A DNA stretch of 35,046 nt, from positions 1 through 35,046 of the forward strand of contig CALSPD010000030.1 of assembly GCA_943788145.1 (NCBI GenBank), in the 5' to 3' direction. The DNA is from an uncultured Flavobacteriales bacterium. Its GTDB lineage: Bacteria; Bacteroidota; Bacteroidia; Flavobacteriales_G; Salibacteraceae. The notes below the pieces were generated by a model that had not been told where the DNA came from, searched no databases, and saw only the letters and a list, made by a program, of their open reading frames with translations. A program made the translations under genes and the position numbers. Within the stretch, counting starts at the first letter, position 1. Each line of letters starts with the position of its first letter. Below are positions 17,534 through 25,751 of this stretch, in pieces.

Positions 17534-17970
17534 GTAAATCAAACTCGATTCTAAAAAATGACCCTTATTTGAGCAATCCATAGCATTCGCTTCTTCACGA
17601 CCCCTTAATAAAGTTCGAAGAAGTCTGCCTTCAAAACCGATCTAATTAGGCCATAAAATGTTCAAATTAAGCAACGTCCTTAAGGTGCTTAATCACCAGC
17701 GCAAACCAGATGTTTCTGGTCTTAAGACTGTTTTTACAAGTATCGGTGCTACTAAAGGACCCTTAATCCTGTTTACTTTAATGTGCGAATCGCGGCATTT
17801 TTTTATTACATCAAGTCTGTTCCAAAAACAGAATGGACCTTCAGATTGACTCCATCATTTCAGGCCTCGAAAACCTCCAACCTTGAAAGCACAGTTAATA
17901 ATAGCTCGCAACGCCTTATTGCCAAATAATCGACATGTTTTGGAGGGAATTTTGAATTATAAGGAAGGCG
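17534..17970. other. Non-coding stretch between thrS and the channel gene
   Basis: About 440 bases without a convincing gene. A 63-codon plus-strand frame (17658-17849) has no recognisable feature. I see no tRNA. The notable content is a foldable segment at 17676-17735, described separately, and a short hairpin TCTGTT-CCAAA-AACAGA (17817-17833). Confidence 0.5.
17676..17735 (+). ncRNA. Candidate small structured RNA (three-way junction plus U-tract)
   Basis: Outer stem GTCCTTAAG (17676-17684) with CTTAAGAC (17721-17728) gives 8 pairs with one bulge. Inside are a short GTG-CTTAAT-CAC hairpin (17685-17696) and ACCAGA-TGTT-TCTGGT (17705-17720), a perfect 6-bp stem that abuts the outer stem. TGTTTTT follows at 17729-17735, as expected of an intrinsic terminator. 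The same element would lie in a long thrS leader if read on the other strand. Found by eye, so chance is possible. Confidence 0.3.
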
Positions 17971-19627
17971 CTATCTTAGAACTTTTCTAACAAAAGCCAC
18001 TGAAAAATACCCCATTAAAAAGACGCCCACATAGCCTTCAATACTTGCGAAAATCCGCATAACGCCTATTGGATAATATTCTCCGTATCCAATGGTTAGG
18101 AAAGTAATTGCACTGTAATAGAAAGCCTTAGCGACTTCATTTAAATTGGCCAGTGTATCTCCACCACCTGTATCTATATACGTATCGGCCACAAAAGGCA
18201 AAAACAAATACAACAAGCTGAATAGGGTATAAACAACTCCTACTGAAAATAGAACTCGGAGAGGTTCAGTTGCATAGAGTCCAATTTTATCGAATAACAA
18301 CCATTTAGAAAAGGCGGTTGGGTAGGCCCCAAAACGCATTTCGAGCATCTTTTTGGATGGCATGTTCCAAGTCGGACTTTAGTTCCATTCGCTTGTACCA
18401 TACATATGCTTTGTCTTCGTCTGCGTATCGACCCGTGGCATTATAAGTTTCTTTTAGCACTAAAAATTGTTCCGATTTCTGCTTAAAGGATGAATCGGTT
18501 TGAGATAATATCAACTTCAACACCTTGTTTCCTTGCCAGTCTAGATAGAGGTTACCTAGATTTCTCATGCCGCTAAAATTCATTTGATCCACCTCGACTT
18601 TGCACTTCTCAGTTGGCATCAAATCGATGATATCACGAACAATGGTGTAAGACAAGTCTATTCTTCTCACTGTATTAACTCGTAGATCTAGGTAGTTATT
18701 AAACTGGCATAATTGAAATGAAAGCTTACTTGCTTTAGCTCCAAAAAAGCTCAGTTTACCGTTCCCAAATTCAGCATTGTCAAATATGAAATCTGATTCG
18801 CTCACAACATGATCGAAGATCACATGGCCATTTCCGAATACTGCCGATCTAAATATGATTTTCCCGCTTTTGAAATCCGCTTCCGAAAAATCGATATCAC
18901 CATCTCCAAAATTGACTCGCTTAAAATCCACCTTTCCGTGGCCAAAATCGACCCTTTTAAAGGATACTTCCCCTCCGCCAAAAACCGCTTTATCAAAAGT
19001 TAAGTTTCCGTTTCCAAAAGAAGAATAATGAAAATCAACTACACCTTCCCCAAACTGAGCCTCACGGAAGCTTACCTTAGAATCACCGAACTTGGCGCTG
19101 ATAAATTGAACATCGCCTGTGTCGAATTGTATACCATCAAACATGCATGATTCAGAATGGAATTCAACATATTGAAAATTGGCCAACCCAGATCCAAAAC
19201 GGGTGGCTTGAAATTCCGCCCGCTTGACGCAAAAACTAGCATGGTAGAAGGAAACAGGGCCATCACCAAATATGCAATTAGAAAAAACAGCTGATTCTCC
19301 GTTAAACTCTGCGAAGCTAAAATCGGTTCCTGATTCATTCTCGAAATATGCATTGCGAGCTGAAAAAGTCTCTAAAATAACCGTTTGATCATTCGGAATA
19401 CCAGCTCGCTTCCTATAATCTGCCAGTGAAAAATCCTGAACATACCGATTATCTAAATTGATAGATTGGCCTTGTGCCAATTGATCGTACAAGGAATTCA
19501 CTTCAACAACTCCAAGAACAAACTTCTCTTTTTTTCGACCGTGGGTATCCACGAGAGAAACTTCAACACGTTGAAGGCAATCCTCAAAGGGCTGATCTAC
19601 TATCTTAATTTGGGTAATTACGGACAA
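17971..19627 (-). CDS. 12-residue-repeat protein fused to a two-TM potassium channel domain (one frameshift)
   Basis: Restored length about 551 residues. Residues 101-268 are fourteen consecutive 12-residue units of the form hxFxxAxFGxGx (DNA 18824-19327), a pentapeptide-like beta-helix. The C-terminus is a two-helix channel: a first helix within VLFSVGVVYTLFSLLYLF, a pore loop with filter TIGYGEYYP, and a second helix within IEGYVGVFLMGYFSVAFV, as in K+-selective Ion_trans_2 domains. The frame breaks once: NAF must join GAYPTAFSKWLLF by removing one T of a TTTT run (A at 18331-18334). Start TTG 19627, as no in-frame ATG lies between the upstream stop and it. The repeat domain lies on the cytoplasmic side by inference and may gate or localise the channel. 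Confidence 0.8.
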
Positions 19628-19748
19628 TTCGAAGTGTTTAAATGAATGTTATCACATTTATACGATGAGCATCTGATTAAGCATGTTTGTTTAAAACCCG
19701 ATTTTACTTCTCATTCAGTAAGACTCGCTCCTAAACTAATGAAATCTA

Positions 19749-20471
19749 TTATTCCAGCTCCTTTTCAGGCGTCCCTCTCATTTTAATATTTAGAAACTCA
19801 ACTAATAGCGAGAAGAATACGGCAAAGTAGATATATCCTTTCGGCACCTCTACATGCACGCTTTCTAGCATAAGCATGAATCCAATCAAGATAAGAAAAG
19901 ACAACGCTAGCATTTGAAGCGTTGGGTATTTATTAATGAATTTGCTAATGGGTGAGGCAAAACTCATCATGATCAAAATGGCTATGACCACAGCAGCTAT
20001 CATTACAGGTAGTTGCCGACTCATCCCAACGGCAGTTAAAATACTATCGAATGAAAAAATAATATCTAGTAGTACTATTTGAAGGATAATGTTTTTGAAC
20101 GATGGTGTTTTCGATTTCATGGATAATTCCATTTCCTTTTTATCTACCTTATCGTGAATTTCGGTAATGCTTTTTGCGACTAGAAAAAGTCCTCCGATGG
20201 CTAGAATAATGTCCCTACCCGACACTGGATGTTCAAAAACTTCAAACATTGGTTGCGTAAATCCAATAATGTAGCTAATCCCGCTCAGCATAATTATTCT
20301 AACAAATAGCGCTAAAACCAGACCTATAGTCCGAGCTTTCGGTTGTTGTTCTTCAGGTAATCTATTTGAGACTATAGAAATGAAGATGATGTTATCGACT
20401 CCCAAAACAATTTCAAGAAATGTTAGAGTCAGCAAGGCCACCCATGCTTCTGGATGAAGAAATATTTCCAT
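19749..20471 (-). CDS. TerC-family integral membrane protein
   Basis: 240 residues, with about seven hydrophobic helices. The two family signatures carry membrane acidic residues: FLEIVLGVDNIIFISI near the N-terminus and DIIFSFDSILTAVGM in the middle. TerC/Alx/YgdQ-type proteins of this family are linked to metal, especially manganese, export and to tellurite resistance. The substrate of this one is not shown by the sequence. Start ATG 20471 (MEIFLHPEAW). The gene stands alone: a terminator lies upstream after the small lipoprotein gene, and no ter operon partners are nearby. Confidence 0.88.
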   Translation of the reverse strand: MEIFLHPEAWVALLTLTFLEIVLGVDNIIFISIVSNRLPEEQQPKARTIGLVLALFVRIIMLSGISYIIGFTQPMFEVFEHPVSGRDIILAIGGLFLVAKSITEIHDKVDKKEMELSMKSKTPSFKNIILQIVLLDIIFSFDSILTAVGMSRQLPVMIAAVVIAILIMMSFASPISKFINKYPTLQMLALSFLILIGFMLMLESVHVEVPKGYIYFAVFFSLLVEFLNIKMRGTPEKELE

Positions 20472-20538
20472 TAAACGGAGATTATCATTTTGGCTTCAAA
20501 GAAAGATAAAATAGACAGCCCTAGGAATTAGTACAAAC

Positions 20539-20572
20539 AAAAATGGCCTCGACTTCCGTCAAGGCCATTTTT
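20539..20572. terminator. Terminator after the small lipoprotein gene
   Basis: AAAAATGGCCT (20539-20549) pairs perfectly with AGGCCATTTTT (20562-20572), and an inner GAC/GTC stem closes a TTCC loop. The minus-strand U-run lies within the stem and is followed by GTTTGTAC. Confidence 0.8.
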
Positions 20573-20590
20573 AAATTTGATTGGTTTGGC

Positions 20591-20788
20591 TTATTGCTCA
20601 GACCAAGTACAAATGCTTGAAGATGTACAAGCTGCTTCAGCTGTTTCAGCCTCAGACTTGTTAAGACCATTGTAATCAACAGAAGTTGAAATACCAGCAA
20701 CCTCACAGCTACAAGTATAATCTTTAGTACAAGAAGTCATAGAGAAAGCGAAAGCTGCAACAGCAACAAATAATACTACTTTTTTCAT
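20591..20788 (-). CDS. Tiny Cys-rich lipoprotein
   Basis: 65 residues. MKKVVLFVAVAAFAFSMTSC is a lipoprotein signal with lipobox MTSC (Cys20). The mature 46-residue peptide begins TKDYTCSCEVAG and contains four further cysteines, two near the start (CSC) and two at the end (AACTSSSIC), which suggests two disulfides in the periplasm or at the surface. The KDYTCxC motif with a later AExACT segment recurs in small Bacteroidota lipoproteins as I remember them, without known function. Start ATG 20788. A strong terminator follows directly, so it is a monocistronic unit, probably well expressed. Confidence 0.8.
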   Translation of the reverse strand: MKKVVLFVAVAAFAFSMTSCTKDYTCSCEVAGISTSVDYNGLNKSEAETAEAACTSSSICTWSEQ

Positions 20789-21031
20789 TTTATTAAGGTT
20801 TTAAAATTAGCAGGCGCTAAAGTAAATGTTTTAGCATACATGAGACGCGTATGAAGAGAAAACACGTTTTTTTTCGTAATCTCACCTTCGTAGATGAGTA
20901 ATATCATCTTCAATTCTGCCCCAACAATTCATATATCGCGACATCAATAATAAGACTAAACAAGTATCTAAATTCTGGCAAATTTGTCAACTTTAACGTT
21001 CTTATGTCGAAAATCATATGACGATTGCAGC

Positions 21032-21060
21032 AAAAAAAAAGTCCTAGGAAATCCTAGGAC
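21032..21060 (-). terminator. Terminator of tRNA-His
   Basis: On the minus strand GTCCTAGG (21060-21053), loop ATTT, CCTAGGAC (21048-21041), then nine T. A perfect 8-bp stem six bases after the tRNA 3' end. Confidence 0.9.
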
Positions 21061-21065
21061 CTTAG

Positions 21066-21139
21066 GGTGGAAGATGGGTCTCGAACCCACGACCTCCTGA
21101 ACCACAATCAGGCGCTCTAACCAACTGAGCTACAACCAC
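21066..21139 (-). tRNA. tRNA-His (anticodon GTG)
   Basis: Minus strand. The D arm GCTCAGTTGGTTAGAGC, anticodon arm CCTGA-TTGTGGT-TCAGG with anticodon GTG, and T arm GTGGG-TTCGAGA-CCCAT are all standard. G at 21140 would be the extra G-1 typical of tRNA-His, facing discriminator C73 (21066). CCA is not encoded (the next bases are CTA). The acceptor stem reads GTGGTTG against CTTCCAC, so positions 5-68 and 6-67 are both U-U mismatches, which is odd. Confidence 0.93.
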
Positions 21140-21244
21140 CGTCAAATACCTTTCTTTCAAAAGGAGTGCGAAAATAAAAGTTCATTTGAACTTCCGCGCA
21201 TTCGTTTCACTTTTTGAGAAGTAATTTCGAAGCAACAAGTAAAT

Positions 21245-23359
21245 ATGGAAGTTAACGAAGTCAATTTATCGATAACCGGTATGACGTGTAATCACTGCGC
21301 TTCTACTGTTAATGGCATAATAGAACAAGAAGGCGGAGGAGAAATACACGTGGATTATTTAATGGGCGAAGCTCATTTTAATTTAGAAAACATAGAGAAG
21401 CTTAATGCTATTGCTAAACGACTTAAACAGGCCGGTTACGAGGCAAACATGGGCGGGGAAGCATTAAAAACTTCAAAATACAGCAGTATTGAAAAGAAAC
21501 TTTTTCTGACCATACCTTTTAGTCTTGTTCTTTTCAGCCATATGTTTCTACCGATGCATTGGCTGATAAATGATGCTTGGATACAATTGTTTTTATGCCT
21601 TCCTGTATTCGCTATTGGCGTTCATCACTTTGGTTCTAGCTCATATCAGTCACTGAGAAGTGGGACGATTAATATGGATATTCTTATCCTAATCGGAAGT
21701 TCGAGTGCCTGTATATATAGTCTGGTTGGTATGTTTTGGTTTTCAGATCATATGCATGATTTTTTGTTCTTTGAAACCACATCGACCATTATCACACTGG
21801 TATTACTCGGATACGTTATTGAGGAAAAAGCGGTACAGCGGACCACAATGGCCTTAAAATCGATCATCAAGAGGCGGCCCGAAAAGGCGAAAAAGCTAAT
21901 TCAAAATGGACTAAATCAGGATTTAACCATCATAAACACCTCGGAAATTCGCATTGGAGATGTTTTGCTTATCAATTCAGGTGACGGAGTTCCAGTTGAT
22001 GGTAAAATTATACATGGGAAAATCAAGGTAGACCAATCCATGCTCACTGGCGAATCTGATTTAACAAGCCTGGAAAGGGGGCAAAAAGTAATGTCAGGAA
22101 GCATCGTCTCAGATGGAAACGCTACAATTGAAGCGCTTAACATTGAAGCTAAAAGCACATTGGGAATGATTGTCGATTTGGCAAAACGAAGCCGTGCCGA
22201 CAAGCCGCAAATTCAAAAGCTCGCAGACCAAATTAGCAGTTGGTTCGTACCTGCTGTTTTAACCTTGTCCATTCTCTCTTGGGCCATTAATTTCTGGATA
22301 CTTGATGTCGGGCTTTCCGAAACATTGATTCGATCCATAGCAATATTGGTAATTGCGTGTCCTTGTGCCATGGGTTTGGCTACTCCGACTGCCGTTAGCG
22401 TAGGCTTAGGACTTGCTAATTTACGAGGCATTATTATTAAAAAAGCTTCAACATTCGAAGCGATTAACGAAGCATCCGTTTGCATTTTTGACAAAACAGG
22501 CACGCTCACAACAGGCGAAATTCAGTTTGAATTATTTCTAGAAGATACTTCATTCAATGAGAAGCAAATTTGGTCATATATATATGAACTAGAGAAGCAC
22601 TCATCTCATCCTATTGCTCGCTCCCTAATTGAATCAGCGGGATCCAATACTGAGACTCAAGTCGAAGATCCTCGAGAAATTAAAGGCAAGGGCATGATCG
22701 CTCAATTAGAAAACAAAGAGCTTCGATTTGGATCTTCGTCTTTTACAAGTCAGACAGGCGATGGTGATCTTTTTTTAACGCTTGATAATAAGCTCATAGC
22801 ATATCTCATCAAAAAAGAAGAACTAAAAACTGAAGCCAAATCGGTTATCCAAAGAATAAAACTGGCTCATAAGAATGTTATCCTGTTAAGTGGCGACTCT
22901 CTTCGAAAAACAAAGGAAATCGCGGACATGCTTGAAATAGAAGATTTTTTTGGAGATCAATTGCCAGAAGAAAAACTAACCTTCATTAAAAACAAACAAA
23001 AGAACAACAAGGTTATAATGATGGGGGATGGCATCAATGACGCCCCAGCTCTTTCCGCATCCAGCGTTGGAATTAGCATCGGCACTAATAATGCTTTAGC
23101 TTCTGAAAGTGCAAGTGTTGTTATTGTTGGATCATCGTTAGACCGATTGACAGATCTACTAAAAATCAGTTCTTCGGTTGTTAGAACAATCCGGCAGAAC
23201 TTATTTTGGGCTTTTAGTTACAATTTGATTGCCATACCGCTTGCCGCATTGGGGTTTTTAGACCCCATGCTCGCGGCCCTATCAATGGCTTTTAGTGATG
23301 TTGTCGTTATTGGAAATTCATTGAGGCTAAAGCTAGCTCTCCCTAAAACACTTGATTGA
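21245..23359 (+). CDS. copA: Copper-translocating P-type ATPase (P1B)
   Basis: 704-residue inner-membrane ATPase that pumps Cu+ out of the cytoplasm. One N-terminal heavy-metal-binding domain has GMTCNHC (12-18). After the first membrane helices come the actuator TGES (MLTGESDL), the transport-site CPC in ACPCAMGLATP, the phosphorylation site DKTGTLTTG, the SSHPIA His-Pro motif, and the hinge GDGINDAPALS. CPC plus the HMA domain points to Cu+ (or Ag+) specificity. Start ATG 21245. Its TGA overlaps the TTG start of the glycosyltransferase (TTGA), so the two are translationally linked although functionally unrelated. No copper chaperone or CueR-like gene is next to it. Confidence 0.93.
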   Translation: MEVNEVNLSITGMTCNHCASTVNGIIEQEGGGEIHVDYLMGEAHFNLENIEKLNAIAKRLKQAGYEANMGGEALKTSKYSSIEKKLFLTIPFSLVLFSHMFLPMHWLINDAWIQLFLCLPVFAIGVHHFGSSSYQSLRSGTINMDILILIGSSSACIYSLVGMFWFSDHMHDFLFFETTSTIITLVLLGYVIEEKAVQRTTMALKSIIKRRPEKAKKLIQNGLNQDLTIINTSEIRIGDVLLINSGDGVPVDGKIIHGKIKVDQSMLTGESDLTSLERGQKVMSGSIVSDGNATIEALNIEAKSTLGMIVDLAKRSRADKPQIQKLADQISSWFVPAVLTLSILSWAINFWILDVGLSETLIRSIAILVIACPCAMGLATPTAVSVGLGLANLRGIIIKKASTFEAINEASVCIFDKTGTLTTGEIQFELFLEDTSFNEKQIWSYIYELEKHSSHPIARSLIESAGSNTETQVEDPREIKGKGMIAQLENKELRFGSSSFTSQTGDGDLFLTLDNKLIAYLIKKEELKTEAKSVIQRIKLAHKNVILLSGDSLRKTKEIADMLEIEDFFGDQLPEEKLTFIKNKQKNNKVIMMGDGINDAPALSASSVGISIGTNNALASESASVVIVGSSLDRLTDLLKISSSVVRTIRQNLFWAFSYNLIAIPLAALGFLDPMLAALSMAFSDVVVIGNSLRLKLALPKTLD

Positions 23360-24379
23360 GATACGCGGTTTTCATAACATCCGGAATTGGAAATGCAGTT
23401 TTTTTAATCCCCTTAATCAAGGAATTAAAAAAGACTGGAACCGTTACAGCAATTAGCACTTCAACTTTTGATTCAGAATTAGTTTTTGATGGATTTAAGG
23501 ATTCCCTATTTGAAGAAACTATTCAAATGAAAAGATCAATACCGACCTTAAAATTATTATCAAAGGCTTTTAATCAATATGATGAAGTCTTCATTGACTA
23601 TTTTGGAGCTACACGCAAGAACATACTTCTCGCCTCTCTCATTTCAAAGAAGGTAATTACATCTAAAATCCCGGTGAATCTGCATGATTTCTTAAAGCGA
23701 AAACTAAATCTTATACTTCCGCGACCTGGGCTAAACGAGGGTATTCAAAACTTGCGATATAAGAAACTTGATGCTTTAGACGAATTATTGTCTGAGGAAA
23801 TGTATGCCTTGAATCCTCGAAAATTTGAAAGAGAAATTGCTAATCCGTACATTACCATTCAACCTGGAGCTGGAAACAACAAGACGCAGTGGAAGATTTG
23901 GCCCTATCAATTTTGGCTTGAAATGATCAAGAAAGTTGTCATAGACCACCCTAACATTCATGTTCTTGTTTTAGGCGATGAAAATGACGAATGGATGAAG
24001 TCCGGCTTCGCATCCATAGGAGATCGAGTTTTGATACTTTTCAATAAAACTAAAATAGAATCGTTACCCGGCTTGCTCAAAGAAAGTTTGCTCCATATAG
24101 GCGGTGACAGTGGTTTGCTTCACATCGCGGGAGTTGTTGGCATCCCAACCCTGACGATTTGTGGCGGGTCAGATGAAGATCTTTTCGGGTGGCATAAAAT
24201 TAATTCAGAAAAGCATCACTTAATTCAAAAAAAACTGGATTGTCACCCGTGTTATCGTTGGTTTTTTACCTAATAGAACTAGGGTGAAAAATGCCGATGA
24301 TTGTCCTGATTTTAAATGCATCCGATCGATCACTCCTGACGAAGTCTATTTGAAGGTTAACGCAATTCTAAGCCACTGA
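23356..24379 (+). CDS. Glycosyltransferase family 9 (heptosyltransferase-like), frameshift near the 3' end
   Basis: GT-B glycosyltransferase of the ADP-heptose:LPS family, expected to add a sugar to a cell-surface glycan in the cytoplasm. The N-terminus RYAVFITSGIGNAVFLIPL and the C-terminal domain with ITIQPGAGNNKTQWKIWP and the nucleotide-sugar site LHIGGDSGLLHIAGVVGIPT are visible. Continuous frame stops early at WFFT, but removing one T from the T6 run at 24262-24267 continues the protein as CYRWFLPNRTRVKNADDCPD and on to a TGA at 24379, adding about 37 residues with a typical DC/KC cysteine pattern. The start is TTG 23356, needed because the Rossmann start begins at once. The next gene, a flippase, supports a polysaccharide role. 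Confidence 0.85.
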
Positions 24380-24381
24380 AT

Positions 24382-25648
24382 TTGTTTCAGAAAATAGTCC
24401 ATACGTTAGGTTCACGAGTTATCATTTCGATGCTCAACGTGGTTTTGTTGCTAATTAGCACTCGCCTCTTAGGCGCGGAAGTAAAAGGCGAAGTGAGCCT
24501 TTTAGTCTTGAATTTCAGTCTAGCTACTTTGGTCAGTGGTTTTCTGGGTGGCGCCAGCGCTCGTTTATTTAACCCCCAGGTTCCCGATAAAATCGCTGCT
24601 TTTCGTAAATCTTGTTTGGACACTTTTCTCAGTTACAGGTTTCTTATTGGTGCTCGTCCATTTTGACCTTATCCCAGACATTCCGCCTTTTCGGTTTTTC
24701 AGAATGGCCATCATTGAGAGCATCGTAGCGACCAACCTCATGATCATACTCGGCAAGGAAGACGTGAAATTGCACAACATTATTCAAGTCATTAAACTCG
24801 CAATAACCGTAATCCTTCTATACCTTTTTATTCAATTAAGAGGTAAAGATCTTACCCAGTTCGTTAATGCCTACGAATGGTCTTTGATTGTGAGTTTTAT
24901 TTTTTCAAGCCTCATTGTAATGCGATCAATAAACTGGGGCGTTCAAGCAAACCAGCTCAAACTTACCTTTTTTGAAACTTTGAGTTATGGTTCCATCGTT
25001 CAATTTGGAAATATTGCTCAATTATTAAATTATCGATTTAGCTATTATGTGCTTGAATTGGTGGTCTCTCCGCCACAACAGGCTTTAATTAGAATTGGTA
25101 TTTACAGTGCTGCCATTCAAGTGGCTGAGTCGCTTTGGCAGTTCACCCGGAGTGTGAATACGGTTCAATACTCCGTTATTTCTAACATGAAAAACAGAGC
25201 CTCTAGCCTAGCGCTATCAATGAAGCTCTTACGCATAAACTATTCAGTCACTTTTCTTGGCATTTTGGTTTTAATGCTGATCCCAGTTTGGGGCTTTAAA
25301 GCCATTTTCGGAGAAGAATTTGGTGAGATTAAATCGCACATCCTTATTTTAAGCCCTGGCATATTGGCTCTTTCATTTTCAGGTGCCATAAACCATTTTT
25401 TTTCCGGTGTTGGTGACCATAAGTTTAATTCGACTACGTCAATTATTGGATTGATGCTGACAATAGGAATTGCCTACCCGTCTATCTTATATTTTGATTC
25501 ACTAGGTGCTGCGGCAGCTACTTCAGTCGTTTACATCGTCCAAGCAATCCTGCAAATTTTCTTTATTAAAAGAAAAGACAAAATTGATTTTAAGGACCTC
25601 ATTATTTCAAAAGCAGACATTGATTTCATACTCCGCAAAATAAATTAG
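24382..25648 (+). CDS. Wzx-type polysaccharide flippase (one frameshift)
   Basis: Multi-helix membrane protein of the MOP superfamily, expected to flip lipid-linked oligosaccharide to the periplasm. N-terminal SRVIISMLNVVLLLISTRLLG and NFSLATLVSGFLGGAS are typical of the family, and about 11-12 hydrophobic segments follow. The frame breaks at about 24557-24563: GFLGGAS joins ALVYLTPRFPIKSLLF if one base is added in AGCGCTCG, here a one-base deletion. Restored length is about 422 residues. The start is TTG 24382, two bases after the glycosyltransferase stop. A later GTG at 24536 only begins the second fragment. Together with the upstream glycosyltransferase it forms a small glycan module behind copA. 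Confidence 0.82.
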
Positions 25649-25703
25649 ACTTGAATCCCGATTTGGAAGAAGATGAAGTCGTCTATCAGCTATTTCATTT
25701 CAT

Positions 25704-25711
25704 TACATTTG
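25704..25711 (+). promoter_or_regulatory. Possible -7 box for the T9SS cargo gene
   Basis: TACATTTG is an exact TAnnTTTG match 40 bases before the ATG at 25752. No TTG is found at the right distance upstream, so the support is partial. Confidence 0.35.
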
Positions 25712-25751
25712 TTCATATTAAATTCACATTCGTTAAATTAAACAGCAACAC

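Noticed and set aside
17590..17623. CTTCTTC/GAAGAAG inverted repeat as a terminator
   Set aside because: Seven-bp stem with a 20-base loop and no U-tract.
17658..17849. Plus-strand open frame of 63 codons between thrS and the channel gene
   Set aside because: Its sequence shows no domain or signal, and it overlaps a foldable segment; length is within chance for a non-coding gap.
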